From Blasia pusilla (Eukaryota > Marchantiophyta > Marchantiopsida > Blasiales): a stretch of 64,000 bases of DNA. Below, one piece after another: positions 11,246 through 19,772 of the stretch. The notes below the pieces were generated by a model. It was given only the letters and a program-made list of their open reading frames with translations. It did not search any database and was not told the DNA's origin. Within the stretch, counting starts at the first letter, position 1. Each line of letters begins with the position of its first letter. The stretch is taken from assembly GCA_050084515.1 (NCBI GenBank), contig CM114271.1, forward strand, positions 3,596,001 to 3,660,000. The letters run 5' to 3'. A program made the position numbers and the translations under genes.

Positions 11246-14200
11246 ATGTCCATGCCTCGACCCGCATCGGCCCCTCGCGTAGGGGCTTGTGGGTTGTCTA
11301 GCCGGGATACGAAATGCTTTTGTCCTGAATTCTTCACTTGTTCAGGAATTCGGAACCATTTAGCGGCTAAACATCCTAACTTTGATAGATTCGGATGGGT
11401 GGTTCCTCCAGTTGATCATGGATGCTCACCGGTGCTTCATGCATCATCGCCCCTTCTCGAGGCATGGGAGTGGTTGAGGTCCCACCTTGGCAGCATCACA
11501 AGTCTGTTTGAGACTCGTTTTCCTTGCCCGAGGTTGTTTCATAGGATCCCCCATGCTATTCGGGATGAGCTTCGCCAGTATTTCCTCCTTCCCTTATCTA
11601 GGATTGCACTTGATCCTATGGATGAGCTCTCGTGGTATCTACTACTTCTCCTTCCATGATGGTGTCTTCGCTATACCTCAGGAGGGAAGGCTGGCCATAG
11701 AGAGGTTGTGGCCCGATTGCGGCGATTCCGAGGAGGTGATTAGGAGTCTCTTTAGAGCGAGTTCGTGGCATATGCCAGAGGTAGCACTCCACGTGGTTTC
11801 CCAGTAGACGATCTTGTAGCTGTCAGATTGCGACGATGTAGGAGACTTGGGCGAGCCGAGAAGTACTCGCGAGCGGCTCGTGCGCTCCGCCCTATGGATA
11901 TGGCTCCTCCTTCCGATGTTACCATCGACGCCCTCTAGAGCCTACACCCTCGTCCAGTGGTTGACATCCCAACATTTGTACGTGACTTCCATCCTGACAC
12001 CACCTTATGCCGAGACCCGTCCCTCTTTGCACGGGCACTCGGGCGTTCCCCTAGGATAGCACCTGGAGGGTTGTCCGATATGATGTACGAACACCTTCGT
12101 GATTGCTTTCCCTCCGAGGACTCTGCTTGCGACTTTTCCGAGTTGCTTCAGGTTGCCTCTCACCTAGCTCATGGGAGACTGCCAACAGCAGTAGCCTAGG
12201 TATTGGGGGCGGGGCAACTTTTGGCGTTATCGAAGGAGGGTGGAGGGATCTGTCCGATTGCCATAGGGGAGGTGCTCTTGCGGTTGGTGAGTCGCACTAT
12301 CAATTTTTGCAGTTCCGTGAGGCTTTCCAATCACATCTGAGTCCGCACCAGTTCGGAGTTGCCACGCTAGCCGTTTGTGAGGTTGTAGCCTTAGGTTTGA
12401 GGGCTTGTTTAGATATACATCCCGAGTGGGTGGTTCTCCAAGTTAATGTGGAGAACGCCTTTAACTCAGTGTCTCGGGCAGCTATCTTCACAGAGCTGAG
12501 AGATGTAGGGGGTCCCATAGGGGGCCTGATTCCCTTCGTGCATGCTTTTTATGGGGCCCCCTCAGCTCTCTATTTTCACCACGGTAGGTTCGAGGAGGAG
12601 GTCACGGTCTTGGAGTCTGCTACCGAGACGCGTCAAGGTGATCCCTTGGGTGGTGCATTGTTTGCTTTGGCTCATTATGGAGCGGTTCTTTCTACGGTGG
12701 AGGCTTTCCTGGGTTGCATTTTCCCTTTGTTGGCAGATGATACGCACATTGTCGGCCCTGGAGACTTGGTTGTTCCTGCATTTCAGAACTTTTCAGCACA
12801 GTTGGCACACGTCGGCCTCGCGGTGAAGATGGGAAAGTGCAAGGCTTGGTCTTCATTAGAATTGTCAGTGGATATTCATTTACCCGACGGTTTTTTGACA
12901 CGTGCTGGAGGGCTTCGCGTCTTGGGAGTCCCACTCGGGAGCGAGGACTTTGTATCGAGTTTTGTGGCGGTGGCTCTTACCGAGGATCTTCTTCATGTCG
13001 ACGATCTCACGAGGATTGGTGACCCTCAAGTAGCTTATGGAATCCTCTGGTCATGTTTTGCCCGTAGACCTGGTTATATGTGTAGAACCGTGTGGGCGAC
13101 TAGCCATATTTCTTCCTTGTATAGATCCTTTGATAGAAAGATTATGCAGGGGTTTGGGGATCTTCTAGGACCTAGCTCATTAGAGTGCCCCGCGGGGGAG
13201 TTAGCTTGTAGACAGGCTTCTTGGCCGATTGCCTTTGGTGGAGTAGGTCTCATAGCGACTGAGCTAGTGGCGTCTTCAGCCTTTTTAGGGAGTTGGGCCA
13301 CTATAGCATCCCTCCTTTGCTCCCGATTTTTTATTAGGGATAGACCGCTACTTTTACACTATGTTTCCCAGGTTGAGGATGGTCTTTTCCCGCTTCAGTC
13401 TTCACTCACAGCTTGTAGAGACTCCCTTCTTGTTGAGGCTAGAGCACTTCTTCCCGCTTTCTCTTCCCTAGTTACCTCCGGACAGTCTGGGCTCCAATCT
13501 TCTTTGATGGAAGCCCACTTTGATGCATTATTTAGAGCTACTATGTCGGACGGGAATATCCCCATGGAGGTTCGGGCCCGTATTCGCTCTTGCTCCGGAA
13601 AGGGGGCATGCCCATGGGTGGGGGCTCGTCCCCTCATCCCGACTTTCCGCATCGCACCACTTACCTACACTATAGCGATGAGGTTCCAACTGGGCCTGCC
13701 CCAACCAACGGTGGTTGGTTCGACACATTGCGAGTGTCGCCGGAGTTTGGATCCACTTGGTGTGCATTTGGCACGGTGTCCAGTTGGGGGTGAGAGGATA
13801 GCCACTCACGATGCAGTGCGGGATATTATGTTCTCTATTGCTCGAGAGAGTGGATTCCATGTACAAAGAGAGAGGGACTACTCCATGCAGGATTCCCTTA
13901 TCCGTGCTGATCTCTACATGACGAGGGAGTCTGAGGTGGTGGTAGCGGATGTTGTAGTGACGGATCCTACGCGGGAGGCAGTGCGAGCCCAAGTGGTAGC
14001 ACAAGGGAGATTGCTACAAGGAGCGGCGGCGGTCAAGAAGACCCACATTTATAGTCGACTTCATGACGGACATCAATTTATCCCCCTAGCCATTGAGATG
14101 TATGGGGCGATGGGGGAGAGGTTTGACTCGTTCCTTACGGATTGCGCCCATCATCTCCAGTCGAGAAATGGGTTGTCCTTAGCCACTGCGATACTTTATT

Positions 14201-14364
14201 GTAGGCAACGGGTCTCCATAGCTTTGCAGCGCGCCCAGGAAAATGGGCTTCTGCGGCGGGCTCGGGCGGTTGGAGACACCAATGCTAGAGGCCCACTTAG
14301 CAGTAGCCATAGTTCTCTAGGTGTTGCTGATATTGTCTCTGTTGTTGGTGATTTTGGTCGCTAG
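11246..14364 (+). pseudogene. Non-LTR retrotransposon with restriction-like endonuclease (REL type)
   Basis: The N-terminal part (11246-11660) carries a C2H2-type finger (CFCPEFFTCSG...NHLAAKH). RT fingers start near 11950 (GLSDMMYEHLRDCF), stop at 12197-12199, and continue through VLGAGQLLALSKEGGG to a frameshift near 12295. From there one long frame runs to 14364 with RT motifs VENAFNSVSR, ETRQGDPLGGALF and LLADDTHIVG (ADD near 12740). The C-terminal part has a Cys-X-Cys-X9-His-X3-Cys cluster (13729-13780), then Arg-Ala-Asp near 13907, VVVADVVVTDP near 13945, Lys-Lys near 14035 and [10 protein letters not shown] near 14090. That layout, a zinc cluster followed by a D...D...K nuclease, is typical of R2-like restriction-like endonucleases and not of the AP endonuclease in most plant LINEs. 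The clade is not assigned. The stop and frameshifts make it inactive. Confidence 0.82.
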
Positions 14365-15728
14365 GGCGGAAGGCCCCCTTCTTTCTCCTCGCGGCCGGTT
14401 GGGGCCTCTTGAGGTCTATTTTTTGGGTCTCCATGCCCCCTCTTTTGTATCGTGATGGGTTTCCCATCCTTTTTCTACATATACATATATTTTATTTTAT
14501 TTTCCTGACATCGTCGCCACAATCTTTGGAACCACTGCGGTTGCCTTCCGGACGTTGCTGCTACGAGATTACCTCCATCCGTGCCGGTTGTGTTGCCACC
14601 TACTGGGAAGTTGCGTTTGCAGCTAGGTCGAACGCACGTGTTGCAGCCTGCAACTAGGGACCCAAGAGCCACAACGGCCATGCCCATTTTTTTGGCCCGG
14701 ATTCATCCCTTCTCCCGTCTGTTGAACCAATTTCGTCCGTGGCTATTTCCGTCTGTTTTTTCGTCCATCCAGCCGCCTGTGCCGTCCGTTCAGTTTCGGT
14801 CCGTCCTCCGTCCGTTGCCGTTAGCTGCCACCCAATCCCGTCATTTAATTAAAGGTTATGATTAGCGACGGTCGACTCACCGAATTTACGTGCCGCCACA
14901 TACTCTGTTTTGGCCACCGTCTTTACACTGCAGTAGCTTGTCACCGATCGACTGTGAGTACTATCTTGGAGGGGATGTGACCTATTGATTTATGGGGTCA
15001 TGGGATTTATCTTGCTTTGCTATTTCTTGAGGTGGTACCCATTTGATGGCGATCGAGTACCGTGTCGTGACGCCCGTAACCGTAACGCGCCGCCGATTGC
15101 CGCGCCGTGTTGCTCGTGGCCGCACCGCACCATCTCGATCGCGGAGCTGCACCATCATTGTGGAGCAGAGCGTGTGTTGCTGTTGAGGGGGTATGCCAAA
15201 GGATTCCCCACCCTATTTTTGAGTGCCGTTTGTAGTCGTTCCGTGCTGCCAATGCCGTACCGTACCGCTGAACCCACATCGCGCATCGAGGAGATTTGAG
15301 CATCGTCAGTTCCACAGGAGTACGACTTGCTGCTTGGAGGGGTTGTCTTCATGCCCAAGTTGGGGTCAAGGTTCTTCAACTACTGAGGTGCGACATCGAA
15401 ATTAGTTCAGGTTACCCATTATGGTCCTTTGCCCTGTTGTGTTAGGGATTTCCGCATATTGGGTAGTTATTTGGGATATTGGGTTTTGTGCTAATGCTTA
15501 GAGCATCGATGATGTATGGGTTTAGGGGACATAGACCTGTGTGGGATATCTAGAGTTGAGGGTGTGTCATGTTGATGAGATGATAGGACAGTAGACGATT
15601 TGCCGTACCACCCCGCTTATTGCCGCACAACACACGTCTTAGTGAGAGAATGTAGCTTGAGTGCCGCATGTTAGATTGAGTGATTGCATGATTACTCGCG
15701 AGGTTGAGAGTGATCGTGTGAGAGGGGC
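14365..15728 (+). repeat. Gypsy-family leader sequence, copy 2
   Basis: From about 15040 the sequence aligns with 57190-57759: GATCGAG, CGTGACGCCCGTA, CGCGCCGCCGA and TCTCGATCGC appear in order, then CAGGTTACCCATT (15410 and 57567) and ATGTATGGGTTTAGGGGACA (15512 and 57662). The 15597-15640 segment is the uninterrupted version of the site where the solo LTR at 57760 inserted. There are no genes. It precedes gag copy 2. Confidence 0.65.
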
Positions 15729-16890
15729 ATGAGGGTCATCATAGCGTCCTTTCAGGTTTTTGAGAGGCGAGATGGTGGACCTGAGAGTAGCTCTAGAGGG
15801 TTTACCCAGAGTGGTGCGAGGTTTCTAGAGTCTCCACGCGAGAGACCACCTCGATCTTCTTCTTTGTCGTCTTCAGACAAGGGGAAGAGTATAGAGGAGT
15901 GTGCTAGTGATCCATCTCACACATTGAGTGGTCCTTCTAATTGGGCGTACAAGATGGACGACCGGGATAGAGGACCGCGTAGGCTTTTGGATGCTATAGG
16001 CACTATAGAGTTACACGACTTCATTCCGGAGTTTAGAAGTTGGTGTGACTCACAACGGGCTAGGAACTCCAGAAAGTTCAACCCGTTTACAACATGGAAC
16101 GGAATGTTCCATCATTTAGAGGGGCACCCATGGACGATTATCATGAGCTCTCGCAGAGATATGCCCATGAGATTGCGTGGAGATTTTACTATGACCCAGA
16201 CTATATGACATGGACTGAGCCATTTCTAGATGAGGAGGAGGAGTCAGAAGAGGTTTCCTCCACTAGTGATGTTGTGGGAGGGGTGACTCACACTGGAGCA
16301 ATTGCATCGTCGAGTCAAGTGTGTCCCAAGTTCAACCCCGTGGTTGAGTTCTTTGCTAAGTTGAGGGCGAGCTACCAAGGGCTACAGACGGAGAAGTTGC
16401 GGAGTATCCACAACTTCTAGAGGCGCCTGGGTGAGAGTTTGCATGAGGCCTACACCCGCTTGGGTTGGTTGATTAACATCACTTAGGGAGTGACAGAGGC
16501 TCATGCTATCTAGTCATGGTACGCGATGCTGGACTAGACCCTGGGGACACGAGTGAGGGAGGGGGTGCTTCATATGAATACCTCGCCTACGTTGAGAGAT
16601 GTTTTTAGGACCGCCAAGAAAATTGAGCGCAACATGGTGGAGGAGACCGTAGCCACCATGGATTCTGGGCGAGAGCAGTCACGAGTGCCTGCACCACCAG
16701 TGCAACAACGTGGATTCCAAGATAGCTCTGTGGCACCATGAGTTCAGGGAGGATACCGGGAGGCCGTGCCACAGAGACCTGTGCCTTCATATGCGGCTCA
16801 TCAACATCCACCTACGATTACTTGTTGGTCATGTGATGGAGCCCATCATCAACGCGATTACACTTGTCAAGGTCATGGTCGCGTGCCTTA
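15729..16890 (+). pseudogene. Gypsy gag remnant, copy 2
   Basis: It begins with a Ser/Arg-rich region, then MDDRDRGPRR and a capsid-like segment (HDFIPEFRSWCD, RKFNPFTTWNGMFHHLEG). A frameshift near 16130 leads to a second frame (PMDDYHELSQRY, FNPVVEFFAKLRASYQG) with a stop at 16418-16420 and further stops in 16480-16540. A zinc-knuckle-like CWSCDGAHHQRDYTC lies near 16823-16867, slightly off the CX2CX4HX4C spacing. Near-identical N-terminal sequence is found at 58909-59168. This is the nucleic-acid-binding structural protein of an LTR retrotransposon, family Ty3/gypsy by association with the integrase at 6.3 kb. It is broken at its end by LINE sequence. Confidence 0.7.
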
Positions 16891-16899
16891 GCATGCTCA

Positions 16900-17445
16900 A
16901 CAACACTGCATCTAAGTTCTTTTCGCGGCACAGGGACAAAAGTGCTAGGAGGCTGCGTTGTAATGGATGGTTTGACTTTGAATGCAAGCAAGAAAGGGCA
17001 ATATCAGTTGATAAATCTTTGGATATCCAAAGTCGGCTTATTATGACGAGCCTTTACAAAGACTTGGTGAAATCTAAGAAAAGAACTTTCTTGCGGCGAA
17101 AGCAAGAGTCCTTGAAAAGGGAGCTGCATCAGGACCCCAAATCATTTTGGAGACGGTTAGTAGTACAGTCTTCAAAACCTACTCTTGATCCCAAATCTTT
17201 GATATCTTTTTCCGGAAAGCTCTATTTCTTCCCCGACGCTACATCTATGCCCCGTTGTGAAGGAATAGTTGGCTTATTCTCTGGAGCAGAGGTGATGACT
17301 CAACTAAGAAAATTAGCAAATGGTAAATGTGAGGATTTGGATAGTCTTTCTATTGAACTTTTCAAGTGGGGAGGAGATTGTATTGGACCGATCCTCACAA
17401 AACTATTTGGTGATGCTGCTATCTATGGTTTTCCTTCAACAAGAG
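16900..17445 (+). pseudogene. LINE fragment, region between endonuclease and RT
   Basis: One frame gives WFDFECKQER, a Lys/Arg-rich linker (SLYKDLVKSKKRTFLRRKQ), SFWRRL, and then VMTQLRKLANGKCEDLDSL followed by IELFKWGGDCIGPILTKLF. This is the usual pre-RT linker and first RT motif (K-A-N-G-K-x-x-D-x-x...E-x-x-K) of L1/jockey-like plant LINEs. It stops before the RT palm. It directly follows the broken gag of copy 2, so it looks like an insertion into gag. The C-terminal part of a similar LINE lies at 18481-19342. Confidence 0.7.
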
Positions 17446-18164
17446 CGCGTAAGTGGAAGAAGCCAGGGTGGACATCGGGTGGTAGAGAGAGCATGGCAGG
17501 CACGGGCACGAAGATTGGACAGTGTTTTGGGAGATGTTGCGAGTAGTGGAACACTTGCAGGAGAGTCAGACATGTTCTCCGGTGTATATTTTGGAGAATG
17601 TGTCATTGTTGGGGGACACTCATGCACGTGTGATGACGAGTATGCATCAGGTCAGGTCTTGGTTAGGACCTGTTGTGTTGTTTGATACAGCGAGAGGTGG
17701 ATCATGCGCCCATCATCCAGGACTGTGGTGGACAAACCTAATATCATCAGAGGTATTGAGTGGAGCATACGATGGAGTTTAGAGATCACCACATCTCACA
17801 GTGAATACTATTCTGGGCTCAGGGCGTCGATCTCAGGTGGTGATGCGGGATGCTAGACCACCGTTGGCGATAGCCAATAGGGTGGGGGAGTTTAGGGCAG
17901 CCTTACTTATGTTGGTGAGCTTCCCAGCATCCCATGCCTTTTGTCACTGAGGGACAAGCATGATTTGGGATGAGGTGACCTGAGCATTGGAGGAGCCTAT
18001 GGGAGATGAGCGCGAACGCGCCATGGGGTTCGCTACGAGTACTACGTGTGGGAGAGGTGTTTGCAAATCATAAAGGCTTTCTCCTTCATGGCAAGGGAGT
18101 GAAGGGACTAATCATGACACACAATATCATTCTTGCTGCCAAGTTGCATTTCGATCCTTCTTTC
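17446..18164. other. Unassigned repeat-like sequence
   Basis: There is no clear domain. The style (many GTGG and GAGAG words, short open frames) matches the gypsy gag/pol neighbourhood, so it may be element sequence downstream of gag, but no protease or RT motif can be read. I see no host gene. Confidence 0.3.
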
Positions 18165-18372
18165 CTTTTCATTCCTACTGACTCTCTAGTGAGCGCCTAC
18201 ACGAGGAGCACTTCGATTCTCTGTCTCTTTCATGCATTTCTTTTCATTCCTACTGACTCTTCAGTGAGCGCCTAAACGAGAAGCAATTCGATTCTCTGTC
18301 TCTCTCGTGCGCTTCTTTTCATTCCTACTGTCTCTCCAGTGAGCGCCCAAACGAGGAGCAATTCGATCCTCT
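18165..18372 (+). repeat. Tandem repeat, three copies, 75-bp period
   Basis: Copies start at 18165, 18240 and 18315, each opening with CTTTTCATTCCTACTG and containing CAGTGAGCGCC (CTAGTGAGCGCC in the first) and an ACGAG(G/A)AGCA core. The third is truncated at about 18372. It ends just before a LINE-type 3' tail, so it may be the internal repeat region of a LINE or SINE end. Confidence 0.8.
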
Positions 18373-18382
18373 CTTTATAAAT

Positions 18383-18427
18383 GGTCCTGTGGGGTCCCCG
18401 TGAACAAGAAATCTGTTCTATTCATTA

Positions 18428-18477
<50 letters not shown>
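18383..18477 (+). repeat. LINE/SINE-type 3' tail plus (TC)n microsatellite
   Basis: The motif CCTGTGGGGTCCC followed by GAA/AAATCT and ATTCATT resembles the tail at 19404-19445, which ends a genuine LINE fragment. A pure TC run follows at 18431-18477. Its position right before the LINE C-terminal coding fragment suggests one element ended here and another begins. Confidence 0.65.
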
Positions 18478-18479
<2 letters not shown>

Positions 18480-18480
18480 G

Positions 18481-19342
18481 CATCTGAAGTGTGGGGCCCC
18501 AGCTCCAAGGCTTGGCCCCAGGGCCTTGAGGCCCCCCAGAAACTCTTCATGCGTCAGAGTCTGGGCATTAGGAAAACCACTCCCCACGATATTCTATTGG
18601 CTGAGTTTGGGGAGGTACCAATGGAGATCCATGCTGTTAAGAATATGATCACATTTCTCCAACACCTTGAGGATATCTGTGAGGATGATCCCAATCGTCT
18701 ATCCGCCAGGGCCTACGTGGTTTCAAAAAGTAGTGCCACCCTTGGGGCTAAAAATTTGTACTATGACTGCACGGAGTGGCTCATGAAACGGGGAATATCC
18801 ATCGGTGACCTGCCTACGGCCACCCACCAGGACCTTGCTGAACAATTACACAACAATTACATTGCCATCAATCGGGGCCGACACGGCGCCTGGGAAAGCG
18901 GGGGAATTCCTCTCACAAAAATGGTGAAAGAATAAGGCGCTACCACACCCTCATGAACAACTGCAGATCCATGCAGCAAGCCTCCTACATCTCTGCCCCC
19001 ATTCCCACTAAGTTACGTCATACATTAGCGAGATTCACATGTGGCTCTACTGACCTAGAGATTGAGAAAGGAAAATTCTCACAGAAGAAAAGAGAGGACA
19101 GATTATGTAGATTTTGCAACTCGGGGCTTGTTGATGATGAACATCACTACCTCTTCGACTGTACCTTTCACGATCACATTAGGCTTGACTTCCCGGATCT
19201 CTTTGTTCACCGAGCTCCCAGGGTCCTCCCATTCATGATTAGGCAGACTCAGATTCAGATTCAGACTCAGAATCAGATTGCTAAATTCTTGCATAGTCGT
19301 GTGAAGACCAGGGACATTCACCTGGCTATGAGGACCCCTTAG
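18481..19342 (+). pseudogene. LINE 3' coding fragment (RT C-terminus and zinc-binding domain)
   Basis: Two successive frames carry a post-RT region (RQSLGIRKTTPHDILLAEFG, then EIHAVKN...FLQHLE), and after a stop at 18933-18935 a C-terminal Cys/His region (LCRFCNSGLVDDEHHYLFDC near 19107-19165), the reverse-transcriptase-associated zinc-binding domain of plant LINEs. No RT palm is present. The 3' end at 19404-19455 has GGGGTCCC, AATAAATCT and an (ATTC)n tail, a common LINE 3' end. It is probably the same family as 16900-17445, with the palm lost or displaced. Confidence 0.72.
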
Positions 19343-19458
19343 GCCCTCGCTGGTGCTTGCTCTCTCTCCAAATTTGTTGTTAAGTGTCAAAACTAAGTCC
19401 CATGGCCCTGTGGGGTCCCGTGGAGAATAAATCTATTCATTCATTCATTCTCTCTCTC

Positions 19459-19545
19459 TAGATGACAAAGTGACCAATTTACATACCCTCTCTGTATGTA
19501 GATGACAAAGTGCTGCAGTTGAAGTGACCAATTTACATAAGTGGG
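19459..19545 (+). promoter_or_regulatory. Duplicated motifs just upstream of XDH
   Basis: AGATGACAAAGTG occurs at 19460 and 19500, and GTGACCAATTTACATA occurs at about 19470 and 19524. The second unit is opened by a short insertion. The pair lies about 230-310 bp before the XDH start codon, between the LINE (ATTC)n tail and the gene, so it falls in the likely promoter. No TATA box was identified with confidence. The regulatory role is inference. Confidence 0.35.
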
Positions 19546-19772
19546 TACACTAGAAAGTGGACTGAGAAGGAGAGGAGTTGGATTGGATTGAGGTGCGCGT
19601 GTTGGTGGAGCTGAATCTGAAGAGGAAGGAAGGGAAGAGTGGGCTTCGTTGGAGGGACTGGACAGGAGACCGACTGCGCCCTGTTGACAGGGAGAGTGAC
19701 TCGTGAACTTCTTGGAGACAGTGGAGTAGAATTGGGGAGAGTCGGGAAGCGGATGGTGGAGAGCGGGAAGTG

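Noticed and set aside
18165-18372. CRISPR-like regular repeats
   Set aside because: The units are contiguous 75-bp tandem copies without unique spacers, in a plant nuclear context.
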